Positions 55,130-63,583 of a stretch of DNA of 64,000 nt are shown here, piece after piece. Under the pieces are notes generated by a model. That model worked only from the letters and a program-made list of their open reading frames with translations, did no database searches and was not told the origin of the DNA. Source of the stretch: Clostridium yunnanense (GTDB taxonomy: Bacteria; Bacillota; Clostridia; Clostridiales; Clostridiaceae); the NCBI RefSeq assembly GCF_016595795.1, contig NZ_JAENHN010000053.1:171375-235374 (forward strand). Reading direction: 5' to 3'. The stretch's first letter is position 1; each line of letters opens with the position of its first letter. The position numbers and the translations under genes were made by a program.

Positions 55130-55310
55130 AAAAAATTACTGAAGTAACCTTCTTCAGTGATTTTTTAACGCATCTGATTTTCTTCATATATAATGGAAGT
55201 TTGACAGATGAATAATCTTTTTGTTTTATACACTTAAAATTTTGTATAGAACTTGAATCTTATAGTTTGAAACAACTAAAAATTTCGCATTTTCTTACAT
55301 AGCAAAAGAG
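55130..55310 (+). repeat. Composite repeat (family 3), long copy 2
   Basis: AAAAAATTACTGAAG (from 55130) pairs with CTTCAGTGATTTTTT over 14 of 15 positions and is followed by AACGCATCTG. The remainder aligns by eye with 24770-24912. The hairpin arms differ from copy 1, yet each copy stays paired. Confidence 0.6.
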
Positions 55311-55335
55311 TTACAGATATCAATCTGTAACTCTT
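55306..55335 (-). terminator. Terminator of the MerR gene
   Basis: A perfect 13-bp stem, AAGAGTTACAGAT (55306-55318) and ATCTGTAACTCTT (55323-55335), 16 bp after the MerR stop, followed by TTTTG on the minus strand. Confidence 0.82.
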
Positions 55336-55350
55336 AACATAAAAATATTA

Positions 55351-56115
55351 CTATTTTTTCATCCCTGTATATATAAGGATAGCGTCTCTTAAAAACTCTG
55401 CAGTACCTGGCTGATCCTTGTCATAATACTGAGTAAATCTCTCATCATCCACATACATCTGAGCAAGTCCTGCGTGAGCCTCTTTGCTGTATTGATCCCA
55501 GTAGAAGCATAACCACTGTTTGTGCAGATCAGCTGCCTTTTGAGCTAATTCCCCTGCTGGATCTCCTGTCTTAAATGCAGCTGCTAATGTTTCCATAACA
55601 TCGTTAGAAAGCTTTGTTATTCTTTCATGCTCTTCCTCAGTCATGTTCTTAAGCTTATTATTTGATTTATTAACAGCTTCATCCCCATATTTCTCACGTA
55701 TTTCTTTTCCATATTTCTTTTCATTATCATCAACTAGCTTTTGTTTAAAGCCTTCAAATTTTTCTTTATTACTCATAGTAATTCTCCCTTCCATAGACTC
55801 AATGGTCTTATTAACATTTGCAATTAGAAGCTCTAACTGCATCTTTCTCTCAAGAAGCTTTACACGGTGCTCCTTTAGCGCTTCAGCTCCGTCAAAAGAA
55901 GGTGCTGTTATTATATCTTTAATATTGTCTAGCTCTATTCCAAGCTCTCTATAAAAAAGTATTTGCTGCAATCTATTTACCTCATCTTGACCATATATTC
56001 GATATCCAGATGAATTGATTCTTGCCGGCTTAAGAATCCCTATCTCATCATAATATCTAAGAGTACGTGCACTGACACCTGCTAAATGAGCTAACTTTTG
56101 AACTGTATATTCCAT
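55351..56115 (-). CDS. MerR family regulator with TipAS domain
   Basis: A 254-residue protein. The N-terminal MerR winged helix (YTVQKLAHLAGVSARTLRYY, YGQDEVNRLQQILFYRELGI) and coiled dimer helix are followed by a C-terminal TipAS antibiotic-binding-like domain of about 120 residues (FYWDQYSKEAHAGLAQMYVD, FTQYYDK). TipAL/Mta regulators sense peptide antibiotics or other compounds and activate efflux genes or themselves. No efflux gene is adjacent. The ATG at 56115 follows AGGAGGTGAT. Its own promoter has the 19-bp spacer expected of MerR control. Confidence 0.93.
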   Translation of the reverse strand: MEYTVQKLAHLAGVSARTLRYYDEIGILKPARINSSGYRIYGQDEVNRLQQILFYRELGIELDNIKDIITAPSFDGAEALKEHRVKLLERKMQLELLIANVNKTIESMEGRITMSNKEKFEGFKQKLVDDNEKKYGKEIREKYGDEAVNKSNNKLKNMTEEEHERITKLSNDVMETLAAAFKTGDPAGELAQKAADLHKQWLCFYWDQYSKEAHAGLAQMYVDDERFTQYYDKDQPGTAEFLRDAILIYTGMKK

Positions 56116-56138
56116 GTGTATCACCTCCTGATATCTAT

Positions 56139-56169
56139 ACTATAAACTTATACGTAGCGTAAAGGTCAA
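56139..56169 (-). promoter_or_regulatory. MerR-type promoter with 19-bp spacer
   Basis: On the minus strand TTGACC (56169-56164) and TATAGT (56144-56139) are separated by 19 bp. The spacer holds the interrupted dyad TTTACGCTACGTATAAG. Long spacers with a dyad are the hallmark of MerR-family targets, so autoregulation is likely. Confidence 0.75.
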
Positions 56170-56272
56170 TAGGAATTCGAAATATTTTTAAATTTTCTTA
56201 TTATATCCTCTTAGTTTATGTTTTATAAAATATTGATTAGATTTTTAATCATACTCCTAAAATAAAAAAATA

Positions 56273-56301
56273 AAAAAGCTTGAAAAACTTCAAGCTTTTT
56301 T
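56273..56301 (-). terminator. Bidirectional terminator
   Basis: AAAAAAGCTTGAA and TTCAAGCTTTTTT form a 13-bp stem, followed on the minus strand by TATTTTTTTA. It lies 135 bp after the kdgK stop and probably ends the eda-kdgK unit. Confidence 0.8.
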
Positions 56302-56435
56302 ATCCATGTTCGTCCAAAACATTTTCTTATAATATACTATTTATCCTTAAGAATCGCAATCCTCTCAGGGATTATCTGTCTTCTTATCTATTTTTCCTAT
56401 ACCTAGTTAAATCACATTTTATCTTTAGTATTATT

Positions 56436-57383
56436 CTATCTATCTACAACTTTCTTCTTACCCATAAAAGTCATAAGTTGCTCTTCATATGGGTATGCTT
56501 CCATGTCCCCTTGAACAAGAGTTGCCATTGCGCCTACTGCGTTGCCTTGGGTTCCGCACTCATTCAAGCTCATCCCCTTAAGTACTCCTGATAAAAATCC
56601 TGCAGCAAATCCATCCCCTGCTCCAGCAGTATCTACTAGCTTTTCTATCTTAAAGCCAGTAACATACACGCCTCCATCTTTATCAGCTACATAACAGCCA
56701 TCAGCACCAAGCTTTACAGCTACAATTTTTGCTCCCATAGCTATAAACTTCTCAGCTATCTCTTTTTCATCTGTGGTTCCTAGAAGAAGTCCCCCTTCAT
56801 CAGCACCAGGGAAGATTATATCTGACATCTTAGCTATCTCTAAAAGCACCGGCTTTGCTTCTTCAATAGTCCATAATTTAAGTCTTATATTAGGGTCAAA
56901 AGAAACTGTTATACCATTTTCTTTTGCTATCTTTAAAACTTCAAAAACCATTGCTCTAGCACTTTCAGATAATGCTGGTGTTATACCAGTAATGTGTATT
57001 ATCTTAGCTTGCTTTATATACTCTACATCTATATCTTCCACTGAAAGTCTGCTTGCTGCAGAACCTTTTCTATAGTAGTACACACTAGGATTGTCTCCAC
57101 CTATTCTTTCCTTAAACATGATACCTGTACTTGCCTCAGCATCAAATTTAATTCTAGAGGTATCAACACCTTCGCCTCTTACTACATTTAAAATTTGTCT
57201 TCCAAATTCATCTTTTCCTAATTTTGAAAACCATGCTACATCGTGTCCAAGTCTTGAAAGTGCTGCAGCCACGTTAGAATCCGCTCCACCTACAGACTTA
57301 CCAAAACTATTAACATATCTTAACGGTCCATTAGATTCTGGATTGAAAAGCACCATAGTTTCACCAAAAGTTAACACTTCCAT
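56436..57383 (-). CDS. kdgK: 2-dehydro-3-deoxygluconokinase
   Basis: A 315-residue PfkB-family kinase: start VLTFGETMVLFNPES, GGADSNVAAALSRLG, and the C-terminal signature DTAGAGDGFAAGF with catalytic Asp. It phosphorylates KDG to KDPG. The order uxaB-uxaA-eda-kdgK and the 31-bp gap to eda support this over other sugar kinases. AGGTG precedes the ATG. Confidence 0.93.
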   Translation of the reverse strand: MEVLTFGETMVLFNPESNGPLRYVNSFGKSVGGADSNVAAALSRLGHDVAWFSKLGKDEFGRQILNVVRGEGVDTSRIKFDAEASTGIMFKERIGGDNPSVYYYRKGSAASRLSVEDIDVEYIKQAKIIHITGITPALSESARAMVFEVLKIAKENGITVSFDPNIRLKLWTIEEAKPVLLEIAKMSDIIFPGADEGGLLLGTTDEKEIAEKFIAMGAKIVAVKLGADGCYVADKDGGVYVTGFKIEKLVDTAGAGDGFAAGFLSGVLKGMSLNECGTQGNAVGAMATLVQGDMEAYPYEEQLMTFMGKKKVVDR

Positions 57384-57414
57384 CTACGCTCACACCTGCT
57401 CTCAATTTTTGTTT

Positions 57415-58059
57415 TTAAGCTTCTCTTGCTTTTCTTAGTGCTTCAACAAACTTTGCAGCTGTTTCTGTAACTAGTTCATAATCACCAGTCTTAGCACCTT
57501 TAGTTAAGTCGGAACCTGTTCCAACTGCTACAGCTCCTGCATTTACCCAATCCTTTATGTTGTCTAGATTTACGCCACCTGTTGGCATAAAGTTAGCTTG
57601 TGGTAAAGGTCCCTTAAATGAACTTATTATTGAAGGACCATAAGCATTTCCTGGGAACACTTTTAATACTTCAACACCATATTCAAGAGCTTCAACAGCT
57701 TCTTTAACTGTCATTATTCCTGGCATTACTGCTATTCTATATCTATTGCATAGTTTAACAGTTTCTGCATCGAAATAAGGGCTTACTATAAATTCTGCGC
57801 CTGCAAGTATACATGCTCTAGCTGTTTCTGGATCAAGAACTGTTCCTGCTCCTATAATTAGATCTTCATTCTTGTAGATTTCTGATATTTCTTTTATGAT
57901 CTCAACAGCACCTGGCACTGTCATAGTTATTTCTAAGGCCTTTATTCCACCTTTTTTAACTGCATCTATAATTTTTATTGCTTGATCTTTTGATTCAGCT
58001 CTTATAACAGCTACAACACCGCATTCAATTATTTTTTGTACTACTTGTATTCTTTTCAT
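57415..58059 (-). CDS. eda: KDPG (and possibly KHG) aldolase
   Basis: A 214-residue class I aldolase: VVAVIRAESK, ALEITMTVPGA (catalytic Glu), GAGTVLDPE, the Schiff-base Lys in VLKVFPGNAYGP and FMPTGGVNLDN. It cleaves KDPG to pyruvate and glyceraldehyde 3-phosphate, the last step of hexuronate breakdown. It forms an operon with kdgK. Its promoter is in the repeat-rich 560-bp region after uxaA. Confidence 0.95.
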   Translation of the reverse strand: MKRIQVVQKIIECGVVAVIRAESKDQAIKIIDAVKKGGIKALEITMTVPGAVEIIKEISEIYKNEDLIIGAGTVLDPETARACILAGAEFIVSPYFDAETVKLCNRYRIAVMPGIMTVKEAVEALEYGVEVLKVFPGNAYGPSIISSFKGPLPQANFMPTGGVNLDNIKDWVNAGAVAVGTGSDLTKGAKTGDYELVTETAAKFVEALRKAREA

Positions 58060-58079
58060 TCAATCCTCCTATTATCTAT

Positions 58080-58179
58080 AAAGATGAACCACTTCATAAT
58101 CAATTTTATATTGTCAACTTCTCCTCTAATAAACAAGATGAGTTTTAAAATAGACTTTGGATTGAAGTGTTTCATCTTT
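58080..58179 (-). repeat. Palindromic repeat family 1, copy F
   Basis: Begins AAGATGAACCACTTCATAAT and ends GAAGTGTTTCATCTT, in the orientation of copy A. It lies 20 bp upstream of the eda start codon, so it may be within the leader. Confidence 0.78.
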
Positions 58180-58239
58180 AGTTCCTTTTTACAGCTCAAT
58201 TTATGTTTTTAATTTTGCACATTAAAATTTTCGATTATA

Positions 58240-58325
58240 GATTTACACAACTCATAGTAAAACTTATATTTTCAAAATCCTTCTATCTTTCAAAAAGAAT
58301 TTTGAAAATAGTTATTGAACTGAAT
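58240..58325. repeat. Possible degenerate family 1 copy
   Basis: CTTATATTTTCAAAATCCTT and AGAATTTTGAAAATAGTTAT resemble the interior of copy A but the termini are not recognisable. Confidence 0.35.
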
Positions 58326-58370
58326 TAATATTTCTATATAAATATATAGCTGAATTTAGAACCTCGTAAT

Positions 58371-58460
58371 GATGCACTACTCCATAGTTTCATCGGTAAC
58401 TTTTAAAGACAAAGGGCATATGAATCAAAAGCAATCAATTGTAATATGGAGTAGTGTATC
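58371..58460. repeat. Long-spaced inverted repeat
   Basis: GATGCACTACTCCATA (58371-58386) and TATGGAGTAGTGTATC (58445-58460) pair over 15 of 16 bp with a 58-nt interior and are followed by TTATTTTTTT. It could be a terminator for transcription from the left or a further palindromic element. Confidence 0.5.
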
Positions 58461-58623
58461 TTATTTTTTTATATTATGGTCTTTGTAATTTATATTTTAT
58501 AAATGTACTTATCTGTATAAACCCTCTTCCTTCACTCATCATAAGGACTTATGAGAATTTAGGAAGATAATTATTTTAAGTCCGAATCCTATTAAACTGA
58601 ATAATCTTTATTTACACTTTTGA

Positions 58624-60111
58624 TTAAAGAGTTACACCTGTTTTGAATATAGCTAATTCTCTAAAATCATTCTTTTCATTATTTGCAAGTTCTCCACTAG
58701 CCACACTTATTATGTAGTCAATGAATTCCTTAAGAACTTCTTCTGAATTCTTATCTTCAAGAAGACTTCCTGCATTAAAATCAATCCAATGAGGCTTAAG
58801 TTCAAATAATTGTGTATTTGTTGATATCTTTAATGTAGGAACATAAGATCCAAATGGAGTTCCTCTTCCAGTTGTGAATAGTACCATTTGACAACCTGCA
58901 GATGCTAAAGCAGAAGCAGCAACTAAATCATTTCCTGGTGCACTTAACAAGTTTAATCCTTTTTCTTTAAGTGTTTCTCCATATTTAAGTACATCTATTA
59001 CTGTAGCTGTACCAGCTTTTTGTGTACAACCTAAAGATTTATCCTCAAGAGTTGTAATACCGCCAGCTTTATTTCCTGGCGAAGGATTTTCATATACCGG
59101 TTGATCATATCTTATAAAGTATTCTTTGAAATCATTTATTAAGTGAACTACTTTATCAAATACTCCTTCATCTAAAGCTCTATCCATAAGCAGTGTTTCT
59201 GCTCCAAACATTTCAGGAACTTCTGTAAGGATAGTAGTTCCGCCTTGTGCTACAAGGAAATCTGAAAATCTTCCTACTAGAGGATTTGCAGTAATTCCTG
59301 AGAATCCATCAGATCCTCCACACTTAAGTCCTACTTTTAGTTCAGATAGTGAAACTTCTTCTCTAACATCATTTTTCATGTTTTCATAAAGTTCTTTTAA
59401 AAGTTTCACACCTTCTTCAAGTTCATCAGAAACTTCTTGTGATACTAAGAACTTAACTCTGCTTTCATCATATTCGCCTAAAGACTTTTTGAAATCAGCC
59501 ATATTATTATTTTCACAACCAAGACCTAGAACTAAAACTCCACCTGCATTTGGATGTTTTACAGCATCACCTAGTATAGTTCTTGTAGTCACATGGTCAT
59601 CACCAAGTTGCGAGCATCCATAATTATGCTTAAGCACTAGAGTATTATCTATCGCTAGCTCTCCATATTCCTTCTTAAGCCTATCCAACATTCTGTCAGC
59701 CATTCCATTTACACATCCAACTGTCGGAACAATCCATAATTCATTTCTTATCCCAACACTGCCGTTTGCTCTCTTATAGCCTTTAAATGTTAAAGCTTGA
59801 TTCTTATAAATATTATCTAATAGTTTTTGATTGAAGCTATAATCTTTTATACCGTCAAGATTAGTCTTAGTGTTGTGTGTATGAATCCATTGTCCTTCTA
59901 ATACAGGAGTAATTGCATGACCTATTGGAAATCCATACTTTACTACATCCTCATTAGCACCTATCTCTTTTATAGCAATTTTATGTCCTCTTTTTACATC
60001 TTCTTTTAGAGTAATAACTATTCCGTCTACTTCTATTTTTTGATCTTTATCTAAGTCCATTAATGCTACAACTACATTATCATTTTCATTTATCTTAAGA
60101 ACACTCTTCAT
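58624..60111 (-). CDS. uxaA: Altronate dehydratase
   Basis: A 495-residue UxaA. The N-terminal SAF-like domain is followed by a catalytic part with LKHNYGCSQLGDD, KCGGSDGFSGITANP and CTQKAGTATV (metal/Cys motifs). It dehydrates D-altronate to KDG. It sits 23 bp after uxaB, in one operon. The full-length single polypeptide is typical of Firmicutes; the split form of galactarate dehydratase is excluded by the neighbours. Confidence 0.95.
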   Translation of the reverse strand: MKSVLKINENDNVVVALMDLDKDQKIEVDGIVITLKEDVKRGHKIAIKEIGANEDVVKYGFPIGHAITPVLEGQWIHTHNTKTNLDGIKDYSFNQKLLDNIYKNQALTFKGYKRANGSVGIRNELWIVPTVGCVNGMADRMLDRLKKEYGELAIDNTLVLKHNYGCSQLGDDHVTTRTILGDAVKHPNAGGVLVLGLGCENNNMADFKKSLGEYDESRVKFLVSQEVSDELEEGVKLLKELYENMKNDVREEVSLSELKVGLKCGGSDGFSGITANPLVGRFSDFLVAQGGTTILTEVPEMFGAETLLMDRALDEGVFDKVVHLINDFKEYFIRYDQPVYENPSPGNKAGGITTLEDKSLGCTQKAGTATVIDVLKYGETLKEKGLNLLSAPGNDLVAASALASAGCQMVLFTTGRGTPFGSYVPTLKISTNTQLFELKPHWIDFNAGSLLEDKNSEEVLKEFIDYIISVASGELANNEKNDFRELAIFKTGVTL

Positions 60112-60134
60112 GAAATTACCTCTTTTCTTCTTAA

Positions 60135-61583
60135 TTACATAACTTCCTTAAGTGCTTCCTTAATTCCTAGTGTTTCTATTTTAGCAAGGTAATAAGTAAC
60201 AGCATCTGTTAAGCCTTTAACTTCATTTAAGTTCATCTTCCAATTCTTTTCATATCCAAGAACTGTAGTAACAACACTTCTTAATCCAGCTTCACTGCCA
60301 TCACAGCTTCCCCATGCAGTTTTATATAAATCTAATATATCTGCATCATCAGCTAAAGCTATAGCTTCTTCGCCTCTCTTACCTTTGTAGAACTCTATTA
60401 AAGCAGCAAGTGAGAATACTAATTTCTTAGGAAGTTCTCCTTTTCTGTTTATGTATTCTAATAATGAAGGTAAATCTCTAGTTTCAAACTTAGACATTGA
60501 GTTTAATGCAATGCTCATTAAGTAGTGATTTACAAATGGGTTTTGGAATCTTTCAAGTACTGCACCTGCAAAGTATTCTAATTCTTCCTTAGGAAGATCT
60601 AATGTAGGGATTATTTCATCATAAACAACTCCCTTTATAAACTCACCTATTACTTCATGATCAACTGATTCACCAACTGTTTCTAATCCATAAAGATATG
60701 ATACTGGAACTAATGATGTATGTGCTCCATTAAGGATTCTAACTTTTCTTGTTCTATATGGAGTCATATCCTCAACAAATATAGTATTAAGACCTGCTTT
60801 TGCAACTGGGAATTCATTTCCTATCCATGCTGGTCCTTCAATTACCCATAGGTGGAATTGTTCTCCCACATTTACTAGGTTATCTTCATATCCTAATTCT
60901 TCTGTTATTTCTTTTATTGTATCTCTTGGATATCCAGGTACAATTCTATCAACTAAACTTCCACAGAAAGTGTTAGCTTCATTTATCCAAGCTACGAATT
61001 CTTCACCTAAGTTCCAAAGTTCAGCATACTTAAGAATTATAGCCTTAAGCTTCTCACCATTTTTATCGATAAGTTCACATGGTATTATTATAAGACCTTT
61101 TTCTTTAGCTCCAGCAAAAGCCTTAAATCTGTTATATAGTAAAGCTGTTAGCTTACCTGGGAAGCTTTTTTGTGGTCTGTCTTCTAACTTATCATTTTCA
61201 TCAAAAGCTATTCCTGCTTCAGTTGTGTTTGATATTATAAATCTTAATTCTGGGTTTTCAGCAATTCTTAAGTATTCATCATATTGAGTATAAGGATTTA
61301 TTCCTCTGCTAATGCTGTTTATAACTTCATGTTCTTTAACAGCCTTTCCATCCTTTATTCCTTGTAAATAAAGTGTGTATAATCCATCTTGTTCATTTAA
61401 TTTATCAACTAAACCAAATTCTATAGGTTGTACTACAACTACACTACCGTTAAAATCTGCTTCTTTATTCATTTTATCTATTTGCCAATCTACAAATGCT
61501 CTTAAGAAGTTTCCTTCTCCGAATTGTAAAACTTTTTCTGGATATTGTTTGTACTCTTTAAAGGTTTCCTTATTTAATTTCAT
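60135..61583 (-). CDS. uxaB: Tagaturonate reductase
   Basis: A protein of about 482 residues of the mannitol dehydrogenase superfamily: [19 protein letters not shown] (NAD-binding start), [19 protein letters not shown] and the [11 protein letters not shown] block with the catalytic Lys and nearby His. It reduces tagaturonate to altronate with NADH. The gene order with uxaA rules out mannitol dehydrogenase and makes UxaB more likely than fructuronate reductase UxuB. GGAGGAG lies before the ATG at 61583; the frame extends to 61613 without a better site. Confidence 0.93.
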   Translation of the reverse strand: MKLNKETFKEYKQYPEKVLQFGEGNFLRAFVDWQIDKMNKEADFNGSVVVVQPIEFGLVDKLNEQDGLYTLYLQGIKDGKAVKEHEVINSISRGINPYTQYDEYLRIAENPELRFIISNTTEAGIAFDENDKLEDRPQKSFPGKLTALLYNRFKAFAGAKEKGLIIIPCELIDKNGEKLKAIILKYAELWNLGEEFVAWINEANTFCGSLVDRIVPGYPRDTIKEITEELGYEDNLVNVGEQFHLWVIEGPAWIGNEFPVAKAGLNTIFVEDMTPYRTRKVRILNGAHTSLVPVSYLYGLETVGESVDHEVIGEFIKGVVYDEIIPTLDLPKEELEYFAGAVLERFQNPFVNHYLMSIALNSMSKFETRDLPSLLEYINRKGELPKKLVFSLAALIEFYKGKRGEEAIALADDADILDLYKTAWGSCDGSEAGLRSVVTTVLGYEKNWKMNLNEVKGLTDAVTYYLAKIETLGIKEALKEVM

Positions 61584-61605
61584 TTCCGACTCCTCCATAT
61601 ACGTT

Positions 61606-61620
61606 TTGTTCACGTGTGCA
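61606..61620 (+). promoter_or_regulatory. Operator-like site 1, uxaB leader
   Basis: TTGTTCACGTGTGCA, part of the pseudo-palindrome TTGNNCACGTGNNCAA. It lies 23 bp before the uxaB ATG and matches the site at 61692-61706 at 14 of 15 positions in opposite orientation. Confidence 0.65.
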
Positions 61621-61677
61621 AATTAGTTTAAATTTTTTTATTAACAATCCGATATTAATATTTTTCTTTTCAAATAT

Positions 61678-61706
61678 ATTATATCATTTAATGCACACGT
61701 TAACAA
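61678..61706 (-). promoter_or_regulatory. uxaB promoter with overlapping operator site 2
   Basis: On the minus strand TTGTTA (61706-61701) and TATAAT (61683-61678) are separated by 17 bp, a good sigma-A promoter. The operator-like TTGTTAACGTGTGCA (61706-61692) covers the -35 box and spacer. With site 1 downstream this fits repression by the adjacent LacI-type protein. Confidence 0.7.
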
Positions 61707-61926
61707 TAAGTTTCTTTAAATATTTCTTGTATTATTTTATGGAAAATATAGTATAGCCTTTTTTTAATTTGCTATTGGTTTGTAGTGTTTTTAACACAAT
61801 AAAAAAGACATGCCTTATATTACTAAAAATTAATTACATCTACCTGCTTCTTAGGTATATTTAACAATCTCAGCTTTCATATTGTGCACATCTTTTTCAC
61901 TTAATAAATTCTACGTATCACTATTT

Positions 61927-62925
61927 TTATAACTTACGTGCTGATTCCCTAATCATAAGTTCTGTTTTTATATATACTTTCTCACCTTGATAATCTTTTT
62001 TATCAATTAAATCTATAATTGTTCTTCCGCCTATTATACTTATTTCTTCCATAGGTCTCTTTACCGTAGTTAGTGCAGGGGTTGCATACTCTGCAAAACC
62101 TATGTTATCGAAACCTACTATGGATATATCCTTAGGTACTGAAAGCCCTTTTTCAAAAACAGCCTTTATGGCTCCGATAGCCATATCATCGTTCGAGCAA
62201 AAAACTGCTGTTGGCTTATTAGGAAGATCAAGTAGCTTTTTCATAGCTTCATAACCACTCTTTATATCGTAATTTCCTCTAATCAAATATTCGCCTCTTA
62301 CTGGAATATTATTATTTAGTAAAGCTTTCAAAAATCCATCTTTTCTCTTTTTTGATGATTTAAATTCTTCTTTACCTTCTATAATAGCTATATCTTTATG
62401 GTTGTTTTCTATTAAATAACTGGCAGCCTTAAAAGCTCCTTCTTCATCGTCAGATAGTATGTTTATTAATGAATTCCCCTCAATCTCTCTATTTAAAACA
62501 ATAAGCGGTATCTGTCTTTGCCATACATGATATATAAATTCATTATCCTTGTCACTTTGACTCATAAGTACAATTCCATCAAATCTTTTATTGTTAATTC
62601 CTGAAAAATCCTTGTAGTCATCTATACCTCTTACTACCAAATTGTAATTTTCTTTTATTACACTGTTTACGCCTCTTACTATCTCATAGAAAAAACTTGG
62701 AGAGGTTCCCCTGCTTATACTGGAAAAAAATAATCCAATAGTATAAGACTTATCTAAAACTAGACTTTTCGCACTATAGTTAGGAACATAATTAAGTTCC
62801 TCTGCTATTGCCTTGATCTTAGCTTTTGTTTCTTCATTAATTACAGGACTATCATTTAGCGCTCTCGATACAGTAGTATGCGATACATTGGCCAATTTTG
62901 CTATATCTTTTATAGTTATGCTCAT
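61927..62925 (-). CDS. LacI family regulator, probably of hexuronate genes
   Basis: A 332-residue regulator: N-terminal helix-turn-helix ITIKDIAKLANVSHTTVSRA, hinge helix (NYSAKSLV) and a periplasmic-binding-like ligand domain ending RPMEEISIIGG...MIRESARKL. It lies directly upstream of uxaB in the same orientation and is the natural candidate for the operators at the uxaB promoter. Ligand is probably a uronate intermediate, by context. I start it at ATG 62925, 8 nt after AAGGTG; the GTG at 62937 lies in that site. Confidence 0.9.
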   Translation of the reverse strand: MSITIKDIAKLANVSHTTVSRALNDSPVINEETKAKIKAIAEELNYVPNYSAKSLVLDKSYTIGLFFSSISRGTSPSFFYEIVRGVNSVIKENYNLVVRGIDDYKDFSGINNKRFDGIVLMSQSDKDNEFIYHVWQRQIPLIVLNREIEGNSLINILSDDEEGAFKAASYLIENNHKDIAIIEGKEEFKSSKKRKDGFLKALLNNNIPVRGEYLIRGNYDIKSGYEAMKKLLDLPNKPTAVFCSNDDMAIGAIKAVFEKGLSVPKDISIVGFDNIGFAEYATPALTTVKRPMEEISIIGGRTIIDLIDKKDYQGEKVYIKTELMIRESARKL

Positions 62926-62981
62926 GCTTGATTTCACCTTCTTAATTTGTTAATCAAATTTTTTAATATTACATATAAACT

Positions 62982-62997
62982 AAAGTTGTACACCTTT
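62982..62997. promoter_or_regulatory. Palindromic site upstream of the LacI gene
   Basis: AAAGTTGTACACCTTT is a 16-bp dyad with one mismatched pair. It overlaps a possible -35 region for the regulator gene. It does not resemble the uxaB sites, so another regulator is possible. Confidence 0.35.
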
Positions 62998-63020
62998 CAT
63001 TTCAGCTACCGCTTTTATGA

Positions 63021-63032
63021 AGTGTATACACT
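63021..63032. promoter_or_regulatory. 12-bp perfect palindrome
   Basis: AGTGTATACACT, about 100 bp upstream of the LacI gene start. It could be an operator; no function is demonstrated by position alone. Confidence 0.3.
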
Positions 63033-63165
63033 AAAAGATTCTTTAAAATAACACTTGTTTTTTAATTCTTTTATAATACAATCAATTTGTTCTAATAGTA
63101 TTTTATAGAACCATATCAAACTTTAGGTTAACAACATTATAAAGCTCTGTCAATATATGAAATAC

Positions 63166-63228
63166 AAAAATCTACTTTCAAACCTCTTAGCACTTCTAGT
63201 TATGTAGTGTAAAAATATAAGTTTTAAT
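63166..63228 (+). repeat. Possible degenerate internal copy of family 1
   Basis: AAAATCTACTTTCAAACCTC, then CACTTCTAG, then GTAAAAATATAAGTTTTAAT follow the order of the family 1 interior, with lost termini. It lies in the 650-bp gene-free stretch between the LacI gene and the transposase-like gene, where I see little else. Confidence 0.4.
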
Positions 63229-63583
63229 ATATAAATCCTATTTAATTTTCTTCATCGATTAATAATTCAAAGTATAATTGCTTTAATATTTTTATTAATA
63301 AAACCTTTATTCTACTGCAACAATTTCTTAACTTATGTTCAGAAAAGGTTGATGCGCAAAAAATCCAATTAAGATGAGATGGATATATTCCATCTGTATA
63401 CAAAAGTTTTTATTATTTTAACTGATTACTATAAAAATAAGCATATCAGAAAGGCACTTCAGTGAATTTTTATTGTATGAAGTTATTTGTTAAATAAATG
63501 TTGGTAATGATTAAAAAAATGAATATGTGGCAAGCATTAAGAGGATAACCTAATTATCAAATTTTCTTAGTGAGGTGTTCCTT

